NCBI GenBank assembly: GCA_902806395.1
Contig: CADCWH010000377.1
Location: 1-5,189 of the forward strand
Reading direction: 5' to 3'
DNA: 5,189 nucleotides
DNA from: an uncultured Thermomicrobiales bacterium
Lineage (GTDB): Bacteria > Chloroflexota > Chloroflexia > Thermomicrobiales > UBA6265
The notes under the pieces are model-generated. The model ran no database searches and was not told where the DNA came from. It saw only the letters and a list, made by a program, of their open reading frames with translations. Below, piece by piece: positions 1 through 5,189 of this stretch. The position numbers were made by a program, and so were the translations under genes. Each line of letters opens with the position of its first letter. Position 1 is the first letter of the stretch.

Positions 1-2
1 CC

Positions 3-122
3 GTCCGGGCGATCACCGGCGGCGGGAAACCACTCGCCGCCATCGTCACGTTGCTCGGGGAGCCGGCGGTGAAGGCGACTGCATCGGCGGTCAGGTCGCG
101 GTGCAGCCGTAGCTCGCGGTGA
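3..122 (+). CDS. Possible C-terminal end of an unidentified protein, cut by the left edge
   Basis: A plus-strand frame is open from the left edge to a TGA at 120-122. It gives about 39 residues that begin hydrophobic (ITGGGKPLAAIVTLLGEP at residues 4-21) and end in an Arg/Ser-rich tail. About 34 of 39 codons end in G or C, against about 75% in the same register just beyond the stop. A perfect 6-bp hairpin follows at once (124-139), as expected at a gene end. The opposite strand in the same codon register is equally open and reads ADAVAFTAGSPSNV. That reading could start at an ATG at 154 and run leftward; it faintly recalls the FTS-S-V region of uroporphyrinogen-III synthase but has no ribosome binding site. 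The two readings share third positions, so composition cannot separate them. The product is not recognised and the strand is uncertain. Confidence 0.27.
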   Translation, partial: VRAITGGGKPLAAIVTLLGEPAVKATASAVRSRCSRSSR

Positions 123-123
123 T

Positions 124-139
124 GACGGGAGACCCCGTC
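124..139 (+). other. Short perfect hairpin after the left-edge open frame
   Basis: GACGGG (124-129) and CCCGTC (134-139) form a 6-bp perfect stem around a four-base AGAC loop. It starts two bases after the plus-strand TGA at 120-122. No T-tract follows on either strand, so it is at best a weak terminator element. Its placement slightly favours a plus-strand gene ending at 122. Confidence 0.3.
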
Positions 140-241
140 GGCAGGTCGGAACATCCGGGCCGTGCTGGACTTTCTGATGTCCTCCTGATGGTGAGAGGAC
201 GACCGGCCTCGCCAACCCCGATCGCTTGGTGGCCAGCCGGG

Positions 242-259
242 CGGCACCGGTGCCGGCAC
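242..259 (-). terminator. Overlapping GC palindromes just past the membrane-protein stop (possible terminator)
   Basis: CGGCACCGGTGCCG (242-255) is a perfect 14-bp palindrome. It overlaps a second perfect palindrome, GTGCCGGCAC (250-259). The pair begins four bases downstream of the TGA of the small membrane protein (263-265), a normal place for a transcription stop. As RNA the longer one folds into a 5-bp stem with a four-base loop. There is no T-tract on the minus strand, so it would be a non-canonical terminator or an mRNA 3' stabiliser. Confidence 0.35.
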
Positions 260-262
260 GCT

Positions 263-676
263 TCAGGTGGCCCGTATCAGCCCGATCCCGAGGGTGATGG
301 TTCCCACCGCCAGCGAGAGGGCACCGGCATAGACCAGTGCGATGAGCCGGTTTGGCCGCGTCGCGACGGGAGAAACGATCGAGAAGAAGAACCCGGCAGA
401 AACCAAGATCGGCGCCAGCGCGACCGTGTTGCGGACGAGCGCTTTCGCCCCGTTCCCGAGGTCGGCCTGATCGACGAACGAAAGTGCCAAGAGCGCGAGG
501 ATGACCAACACCCCCGCGTGGGCATGCCCGGCCGTGAACAGGGCCCGCCGGACGGGGTTATCCATGTATCCGGCCTGGTGCCGCATCAGGTAGCGCAGCA
601 GCGAGTATCCCCCAAACTCGATCGTCGGGATCACGATCATCAGGATCCCGGCGAGCCGCAACGTCGCATCAGACAT
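263..676 (-). CDS. Small four-helix membrane protein with a GHAHAG motif, in an operon with padR
   Basis: A 137-residue integral membrane protein of unknown function. Hydrophobic segments lie at about residues 5-27, 46-67, 84-104 and 110-134. A short loop after helix 1 carries GYMDNPVRR (36-44), and helix 2 opens with AGHAHAG (49-55), whose His51 and His53 could bind a metal or haem (inference). I chose the ATG at 676 because GAGAGGGG lies five bases upstream. A GTG at 709 in the same frame would add 11 residues but has no ribosome binding site. The gene starts 48 bases after the padR stop with no visible terminator between, so the two are probably co-transcribed. PadR regulators often control an adjacent membrane protein, which suggests this one is the regulated target. 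The layout resembles small uncharacterised membrane proteins of high-GC bacteria; I do not recognise a named family. Confidence 0.85.
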   Translation of the reverse strand: MSDATLRLAGILMIVIPTIEFGGYSLLRYLMRHQAGYMDNPVRRALFTAGHAHAGVLVILALLALSFVDQADLGNGAKALVRNTVALAPILVSAGFFFSIVSPVATRPNRLIALVYAGALSLAVGTITLGIGLIRAT

Positions 677-724
677 GGTGTCCCCTCTCCCGTAGGCCAG
701 AGCCGTCACCCCGGCCAGATCGCT

Positions 725-1306
725 TCACGGACCTTTGGGTGTCGCCTCGACATCCGTTCGCGTCAGATCGGCGTCTGCGGTCAGGATGGCGATCGCCTCC
801 TCGAGCCAGGCGAGGTAGGCGTCCTCCCGGGCCCGGCCATTCGCCAGGGTCAGGTGCCAAAGTCTCCGCTGGCGCTCGGTCGCCGGTGCCCGTTGGATGA
901 TCTCGCCAATCCCTTCGTACTCCCGGCGCCGTTCGGCGTGCCGTTCGCCCTGTTCTCGCAGCAGGCTCACCAGCTCGCCGTCGGTCAAGCCATCGCCGCA
1001 GAAGAGTTGGACCAGGAGTGGATCCCGGACGGTCGGCAGGGGTTGTGGGTCGGCGAGCCACTTCAGCAACGCTGCCTCCCCCTCGGCAGTGAGGGTGAAC
1101 ACCTTGCGATTCGGCCGGTCCCGGCCGGGCTCGACCCGTGCTGTCGCCCACCCCCGATCCGCCAGCGAGTCCAGCGTCCGGTAGATCTGGGCCTGGTCGG
1201 CGGGCCAGAAGTAGCGCATCGAGCGATCGAACCACAGTGTCTTCAGGTCGTACCCAGTCATGGGACGGACTCGCAGAAGCCCCATCACCGCGTGGGCCAA
1301 TGACAT
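725..1306 (-). CDS. PadR-family transcriptional regulator
   Basis: A 193-residue cytoplasmic DNA-binding repressor. Residues about 5-84 form the PadR winged helix: GYDL at 18-21, the recognition-helix region IYRTLDSLADRGW at 41-53, and a wing with DRPNRKVFTLT at 63-73. Residues about 93-172 are Arg/Glu-rich, helical-looking sequence matching the C-terminal dimerisation domain (Vir_act_alpha_C type) of the longer PadR subfamily. The length fits that subfamily. The ATG at 1306 has GAGGAG six bases upstream (1313-1318). A near-consensus promoter lies just upstream and a membrane-protein gene follows 48 bases downstream. PadR proteins usually repress their own operon until an effector, often a phenolic or other small toxic compound, binds. 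The effector here cannot be read from the sequence. The family assignment is firm; the target and ligand are inference. Confidence 0.94.
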   Translation of the reverse strand: MSLAHAVMGLLRVRPMTGYDLKTLWFDRSMRYFWPADQAQIYRTLDSLADRGWATARVEPGRDRPNRKVFTLTAEGEAALLKWLADPQPLPTVRDPLLVQLFCGDGLTDGELVSLLREQGERHAERRREYEGIGEIIQRAPATERQRRLWHLTLANGRAREDAYLAWLEEAIAILTADADLTRTDVEATPKGP

Positions 1307-1312
1307 GCTGTT

Positions 1313-1318
1313 CTCCTC
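1313..1318 (-). promoter_or_regulatory. Shine-Dalgarno site of padR
   Basis: GAGGAG on the minus strand, six bases before the ATG at 1306. Good strength and spacing fix the padR start. The predicted transcript start from the promoter at 1331-1359 would leave a 5' leader of only about 18 bases that includes this site. Confidence 0.75.
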
Positions 1319-1330
1319 GGTCGTTTCCCG

Positions 1331-1359
1331 ACTATAGTGCCTCGTCCCTTATATGACAA
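1331..1359 (-). promoter_or_regulatory. Sigma70-type promoter of the padR operon
   Basis: On the minus strand, TTGTCA (1354-1359) and TATAGT (1331-1336) are separated by exactly 17 bases (1337-1353). Each box matches the housekeeping consensus at five of six positions. They lie in the most AT-rich stretch of the window. Transcription would begin near 1324, just ahead of the padR ribosome binding site. The -10 box is inside the perfect 8-bp palindrome ACTATAGT (1331-1338). A second CTATA occurs at 1363-1367, 31 bases from the first, just upstream of the -35 box. These repeats are a candidate PadR operator, which is inference. Confidence 0.75.
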
Positions 1360-1413
1360 GTCCTATACCTAAAGACCTGCGACGCGTGGTGCCCCCTCGT
1401 GAACACGTCTTCC

Positions 1414-2355
1414 CTAGCTAGCTTTCTCGACCCGGGACTGGATGATCTGGAGCAAGGTGACGAAGACCACTCCGCCGATCACGTTGCCGACGAGGGTCGG
1501 CAGGAACACTCCGGTGGCCCAGGTCCCCGCCGAGATGTCGGCCCCGAGGAACATGGCCATGAAGATCTCGGCCGCGGTAATGACGACGTGGCCGAACTGG
1601 CCCAAAATGAGCAGGGTGCCGATCAGCCAGATGATCACCAAGCGGGGCCCCAACCCCTCGGCGGCCAGCAGGAGCCAGGTCAAGATGGTCATCAGCCAGC
1701 CGGCGAAGATCGCCTTGACGAAGGTCGTCGTCAGGTCATAGCCGACGACGTGTTCCGCCGTCGCGACGATTTCGGCGGCCGATGCGGCGGCGAGGACATC
1801 GCCCCGGGTAATCAGGGCGGAAAAGACGACGACCCCGAGTAAGTTGCCGACCAGGCTGATCGCCCAGAGCGATCCGAGTTGACGGAGGGTGCCGTGTCCC
1901 TCGATCACACCGGTGACGGGGAGCAGGAAGTTCTCGGTGAAGAGTTCGCTCTTGCCGATCAGCAGGATCACGAACCCGATCGGATAGGCCAGAGCCCCGG
2001 CCAATAGCGCAGTCGAGGGGTGATCCACCCCGCCGCCGACGGCGGCGCCGGCGAAGGCCATCGCGATCAGGCCAAAGCAAATCGCCATGCCGCCGATGAA
2101 GGACGTGACGATGTCTCCGGCGACGGGTCGGTCGAGGCGTTGCTCCCCGATGACTGCCGCGTCCTCGACGACTTCGGGCGCCTCCTGGCCCAGGGGCTCC
2201 GGGGCCTTGTCGTCATCACCGTCCTGCCGACCGCTGGCAGGGTACGGTGGCGTCGATGTCCGGTCGATCTCAGGCTCGGCTGTCGCGGCCGCTGCCCCGG
2301 TGACGTCTCCGCGCCGGTCGTCCCGATCATCGTTTCGCCGGCCATCGTCACCCAT
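1414..2355 (-). CDS. Formate/nitrite transporter family (FNT) membrane protein, YfdC-like
   Basis: A 313-residue inner-membrane protein of the FNT channel/transporter superfamily, which moves small monovalent anions such as formate or nitrite as a pentamer. Six hydrophobic segments lie at about 79-104, 115-135, 160-183, 213-233, 237-258 and 282-305. Family marks include KSELFTENFL (135-144) after helix 2, GHVVITAAE (255-263) with His256 at the place of the FNT central His, and GNVIGG (290-294 region) in helix 6. The Asn that follows the His in FocA/NirC (HxxxN) is missing, as in the divergent YfdC-like branch, so the substrate is uncertain. Residues 1-75 form a hydrophilic Asp/Glu/Pro-rich extension absent from FocA. 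The ATG at 2355 has AGGTGG nine bases upstream. No Shine-Dalgarno supports an obvious later start. It ends 55 bases before the padR promoter. Confidence 0.9.
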   Translation of the reverse strand: MGDDGRRNDDRDDRRGDVTGAAAATAEPEIDRTSTPPYPASGRQDGDDDKAPEPLGQEAPEVVEDAAVIGEQRLDRPVAGDIVTSFIGGMAICFGLIAMAFAGAAVGGGVDHPSTALLAGALAYPIGFVILLIGKSELFTENFLLPVTGVIEGHGTLRQLGSLWAISLVGNLLGVVVFSALITRGDVLAAASAAEIVATAEHVVGYDLTTTFVKAIFAGWLMTILTWLLLAAEGLGPRLVIIWLIGTLLILGQFGHVVITAAEIFMAMFLGADISAGTWATGVFLPTLVGNVIGGVVFVTLLQIIQSRVEKAS

Positions 2356-2381
2356 CGATCAGCCCCACCTCATACGGCCCC

Positions 2382-2395
2382 GTACGCGCACGTAC
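2382..2395. other. Short inverted repeat in the FNT gene upstream region
   Basis: GTACG (2382-2386) and CGTAC (2391-2395) form a perfect 5-bp inverted repeat around CGCA, 27 bases upstream of the FNT-family start codon. It could be an operator half-site pair or a leader hairpin. Such short GC-rich repeats also arise by chance. I found no convincing -35/-10 pair in 2356-2539. Confidence 0.22.
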
Positions 2396-2502
2396 CCAGC
2401 TTGGCTCTCGGGGCACGGAAGTCCGCGACGCCGACGCACGAACCATTCCGACACTGGACCACGGTGACGCGAGGAATGCTTGGAGGCATGGACAGCGCGG
2501 AA

Positions 2503-2526
2503 GCGAGTGGGCAGGGACCCGCTCGC
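2503..2526 (-). terminator. Terminator-like hairpin after the small single-pass membrane protein
   Basis: GCGAG (2503-2507) pairs with CTCGC (2522-2526) and GGG (2509-2511) pairs with CCC (2518-2520). One unpaired C/A position (minus strand) separates the two blocks, and the loop has six bases. The hairpin begins 13 bases past the TGA at 2540 and would end the transcript before the FNT gene. Only TT follows it, so the T-tract is poor. It sits inside a longer 7-bp inverted repeat, GGTGACG (2463-2469) / CGTCACC (2533-2539). Confidence 0.42.
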
Positions 2527-2539
2527 CGGAACCGTCACC

Positions 2540-2938
2540 TCAGGGACCCGGGGGCGGGGTCGAGGACGGTGCAATTCCGCCGAGGACCGGCGGCGGCGGC
2601 AATGCGGCCGTCGGCACCGCGGTCGGGACACGCCACCACCGCACCGATCCCGTGTTCTCGCTCGAGACGACATATGAAGCCGGCGGGCGCGGCTGGCCCA
2701 CGTCGGCACCGGCCTCGGGCCAGGTGGCGAGGAACCAGATCCCGAACGCCACGGCGTAGGTCAGGCCAACCGCGATCAAAGCTCGGGTGCCGCCGCGCCG
2801 GGGATCCCGTGCGCTGCCAGCGAAGTCGACGGGAGACGGCTCGGGTGGCCGCTCCGGCCGAGTGTTCGCTCGTCGGACCGGCATCGCCTCCGACCGTGCT
2901 CGAGGCACGGGCGCCCGCGATCGTCGCCGTTTGGCCAT
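2540..2938 (-). CDS. Small single-pass membrane protein, basic N-terminus and Pro-rich tail
   Basis: A 132-residue protein of unknown function. Residues 1-52 are strongly basic (MAKRRRSR, several Arg-Pro runs). One membrane helix spans about 53-72 (ALIAVGLTYAVAFGIWFLA). The rest is a Pro/Ala/Ser/Thr-rich tail with WWRVP at 101-105 and PPPP at 114-117. By the positive-inside rule the Arg-rich part should be cytoplasmic and the Pro-rich part outside. The ATG at 2938 is chosen because AAGGAGGGG lies directly upstream; an in-frame GTG at 3025 would fall inside the clpX terminator. The gene lies 41 bases after that terminator, so it either has its own unseen promoter or depends on read-through. 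I recognise no homologous family; the helix and ribosome binding site are the main evidence that it is real. Confidence 0.72.
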   Translation of the reverse strand: MAKRRRSRAPVPRARSEAMPVRRANTRPERPPEPSPVDFAGSARDPRRGGTRALIAVGLTYAVAFGIWFLATWPEAGADVGQPRPPASYVVSSENTGSVRWWRVPTAVPTAALPPPPVLGGIAPSSTPPPGP

Positions 2939-2940
2939 GT

Positions 2941-2949
2941 CCCCTCCTT
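2941..2949 (-). promoter_or_regulatory. Strong Shine-Dalgarno fixing the small membrane protein start
   Basis: AAGGAGGGG on the minus strand lies two bases from the ATG at 2938, with AGGAGG four bases away. It is the closest match to the anti-Shine-Dalgarno consensus in the window. It decides the start over the upstream in-frame GTG at 3025. Confidence 0.75.
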
Positions 2950-2979
2950 GGCTCCCCATACCTACGTCGTCGGCGCAGA

Positions 2980-3032
2980 AAACGGCCGATGCCGTGGCCG
3001 GGCGCCTCAGGGCGGACCGGGCCACGGCATCG
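2980..3032 (-). terminator. Intrinsic terminator of the clpP-clpX operon
   Basis: A perfect 13-bp inverted repeat, GGCCACGGCATCG (3020-3032) with its partner at 2987-2999, encloses a 20-base loop. The loop itself can form a 4-bp stem (3003-3006 with 3011-3014) around a four-base loop. On the minus strand the stem is followed by GCC-G-TTTT, a short T-tract at about 2980-2983. It begins 17 bases past the clpX TAG. The direction of the T-tract shows that it ends minus-strand transcription. It is the best-formed terminator in the window. Confidence 0.78.
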
Positions 3033-3049
3033 ACTACCGTGAATGCTCT

Positions 3050-4297
<1,248 letters not shown>

Positions 4298-4349
4298 CCG
4301 ATCACCTCGCGCGTTGGGGAACCCGCCCCCGGAAATCCGTCCTCATACC

Positions 4350-4364
4350 CCGGGTCAGTCCCGG
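4350..4364. other. Small hairpin between clpP and clpX
   Basis: CCGGG (4350-4354) and CCCGG (4360-4364) form a perfect 5-bp stem with a five-base loop, 9 bases past the clpP stop. There is no T-tract on the minus strand. It is therefore more likely an mRNA processing or stability element, or chance in GC-rich DNA, than a terminator. The clpP-clpX pair is probably co-transcribed. Confidence 0.25.
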
Positions 4365-4373
4365 CGCCGCCCG

Positions 4374-5021
4374 CTACGTCGTCTCGCGGCCGTTGACGGC
4401 CAAGGCGGCGGTACCGACCACGTTGTGCGGCTCCAGCACCTCGTCGACCAGGCCGTAGAGCTGCGCCTCCCTGGCGGTCATGTAGTAGTCGCGCTCGGTG
4501 TCCCGCTTGACCTTGTCGTATTCCTGGCCGCAGTGAGAGGCCAAGATCTCGGTCAGCTTGGTGGTCAGGCTAATCGTCTCGCGGGCGACGACCTCGATGT
4601 CCGGCACGGCACCGCGGAAGCCAGCTGATCCCTGGTGGATCATCACCCGGGCGTTCGGCAGGGCGAATCTCTTGCCCTTGGCTCCGCCCGCGAGGAGGAC
4701 GGCTGCCATGCTGGCACCCATACCCATGCAGAACGTGGCGACATCGGGCTTGACCATTTGCATCGTATCATAGATGGCCAGGCCGGAATACACGACGCCG
4801 CCGGGCGAATTGATATAGAGACGAATGTCCTGGTCGGGGTCCTCGTGAGCCAGGAACAGCATCTGGGCGATGATCACGTTGGCGATCTGGTCGTCCACCG
4901 GGGTGCCCAGGAAGATGATCCGGTCCTTGAGGAGCCGAGAGTAGATATCGAACGCTCGCTCGCCCCGGTTGGTGCTCTCGACCACCATCGGGATGAGGTT
5001 CTCGATCGTCGGGATGTTCAT
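4374..5021 (-). CDS. clpP: ATP-dependent Clp protease proteolytic subunit ClpP
   Basis: A 215-residue serine protease subunit that assembles into a cytoplasmic tetradecamer and degrades substrates delivered by ClpX. The catalytic triad is Ser104 in MGASM, His129 in MIHQ, and Asp178 in DTERD. The oxyanion-region SPGG is at 72-75. The E176-R177 pair before the Asp matches the inter-ring sensor position known in the family. After the His the sequence is GSAGFRG (131-137) in place of the E. coli-type PLGG, a variant I associate with Chloroflexota-like ClpP. The ATG at 5021 is chosen because family similarity begins at once ([22 protein letters not shown]) and AAGGG lies ten bases upstream. An in-frame TTG at 5129 has a better ribosome binding site, but the 36 residues it would add are low-complexity and unlike ClpP. 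The partner clpX follows 76 bases downstream. Confidence 0.97.
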   Translation of the reverse strand: MNIPTIENLIPMVVESTNRGERAFDIYSRLLKDRIIFLGTPVDDQIANVIIAQMLFLAHEDPDQDIRLYINSPGGVVYSGLAIYDTMQMVKPDVATFCMGMGASMAAVLLAGGAKGKRFALPNARVMIHQGSAGFRGAVPDIEVVARETISLTTKLTEILASHCGQEYDKVKRDTERDYYMTAREAQLYGLVDEVLEPHNVVGTAALAVNGRETT

Positions 5022-5072
5022 CGCGTCTGAACCCTTACCTTTCTCGTGCGTGGCCCTGGCCCTCCCGTCGCC

Positions 5073-5098
5073 TCGGCCCGGGGACCGGTCCCGGCCGA
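5073..5098. other. Strong GC hairpin in the clpP upstream region
   Basis: TCGGCC (5073-5078) pairs with GGCCGA (5093-5098). Inside lies the perfect 12-bp palindrome GGGACCGGTCCC (5081-5092). A two-base CG bulge separates the two stems. The structure lies 52 bases upstream of the clpP ATG. No T-tract follows on either strand. It may be a leader structure affecting clpP translation, a terminator of an upstream gene, or an operator. Confidence 0.4.
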
Positions 5099-5102
5099 CG
5101 CC

Positions 5103-5128
5103 TGGCGGGGGGCGGCCCGCTGCCGCCA
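5103..5128. other. Second GC hairpin in the clpP upstream region
   Basis: TGGCGG (5103-5108) and CCGCCA (5123-5128) form a 6-bp inverted repeat; an alternative stem uses GGCGG at 5111-5115 with CCGCC at 5123-5127. It directly follows the in-frame TTG at 5127-5129 on the minus strand. The rest of 5129-5189 has no supported gene: minus-strand frames are open or stop within a few codons, and no start or family motif is visible. Confidence 0.3.
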
Positions 5129-5134
5129 ATGATA

Positions 5135-5140
5135 CTCCTT
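5135..5140 (-). promoter_or_regulatory. Orphan Shine-Dalgarno before an in-frame TTG upstream of clpP
   Basis: AAGGAG on the minus strand is followed after five bases by TTG (5127-5129) in the clpP frame. This is a stronger and better-spaced site than the one at the accepted clpP ATG. It may mark an alternative, N-terminally extended start, or simply be a purine-rich stretch. The overlapping TATCAT (5129-5134) also resembles a -10 box, but no -35 box is found at a suitable distance. Confidence 0.35.
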
Positions 5141-5189
5141 CACCCCTACCCGACGACTCCCCAGACGGGCAGGAACGGATGACCCGGCG

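Noticed and set aside
677..709. Upstream GTG start for the four-helix membrane protein
   Set aside because: No Shine-Dalgarno is present before 709, whereas the ATG at 676 has GAGAGGGG at five bases and starts right before helix 1.
119..1303. 394-codon open frame on the plus strand opposite padR and the membrane protein
   Set aside because: It covers two well-supported minus-strand genes and their gap; the product is Arg/Pro/Gln-rich low-complexity sequence.
1360..1413. Intrinsic terminator after the FNT-family gene
   Set aside because: Only weak, interrupted pairing and no hairpin followed by Ts on the minus strand; the padR promoter alone does not prove termination.
2356..2539. tRNA or small-RNA gene in the largest internal intergenic region
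   Set aside because: No cloverleaf pattern, T-loop consensus or CCA end was found on either strand; only short inverted repeats are visible.
2939..3025. Upstream GTG start for the small single-pass protein
   Set aside because: It would put the start inside the clpX terminator hairpin; the ATG at 2938 has an excellent ribosome binding site.
2020..3042. 340-codon plus-strand open frame across the middle genes
   Set aside because: It runs through three unrelated minus-strand features and two hairpins, and its product is Arg/Pro/Ser-rich with no domain.
5018..5189. Possible C-terminus of an upstream gene whose TGA overlaps the clpP ATG
   Set aside because: One minus-strand frame is open from the right edge to TGA at 5018-5020, but the product is Arg/Gly/Pro-rich and passes through the hairpins. 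A trigger-factor gene would be expected upstream of clpP, but nothing like it is visible in this short stretch.

Overview
The window is about 5.2 kb of GC-rich bacterial chromosome. Every confidently coding gene is on the minus strand. From right to left these are clpP (4374-5021), clpX (3050-4297), a small single-pass membrane protein (2540-2938), a formate/nitrite-transporter-family membrane protein (1414-2355), a PadR-family repressor (725-1306) and a four-helix membrane protein (263-676). The ClpP and ClpX sequence style (GSAGFRG after the catalytic His, a zinc finger reading YRCSFC, GTG and ATG starts, very high GC3) suggests a Chloroflexota bacterium, possibly Thermomicrobia-like. This taxonomic guess comes from family resemblance only; other high-GC phyla are not excluded.

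Right part (2979-5189): clpP and clpX form the usual protease operon. They are 76 bp apart, each has a ribosome binding site, and a perfect 13-bp hairpin with a short T-tract closes the operon after clpX. ClpX should unfold tagged substrates and feed them to the ClpP tetradecamer. All catalytic and ATPase motifs are intact. The clpP leader is very GC-rich, can form strong hairpins, and holds an in-frame TTG preceded by an AAGGAG, so the clpP start is the main annotation ambiguity.

Middle part (1414-2978): two membrane-protein genes lie downstream of the Clp terminator. The first encodes a 132-residue protein with a basic N-terminus, one membrane helix and a Pro-rich tail. The second encodes an FNT/YfdC-like channel or transporter with an unusual acidic, disordered-looking N-terminal extension of about 75 residues. 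A terminator-like hairpin separates them.

Left part (263-1413): padR and the small membrane protein form a two-gene operon. It is read from a near-consensus sigma70-type promoter (TTGTCA, 17 bp, TATAGT) in an AT-rich island that also carries repeated CTATA elements, a candidate autoregulatory operator. Past this operon, positions 1-262 hold GC-rich palindromes and an edge fragment that is coding-like on both strands and cannot be assigned safely.

I saw no tRNA, rRNA, CRISPR array, insertion sequence or phage gene. There is no clear new multi-gene system here. The most interesting items are the padR/GHAHAG-membrane-protein pair with its promoter, the clpP leader, and the extended FNT protein. 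No gap between genes exceeds 300 bases.
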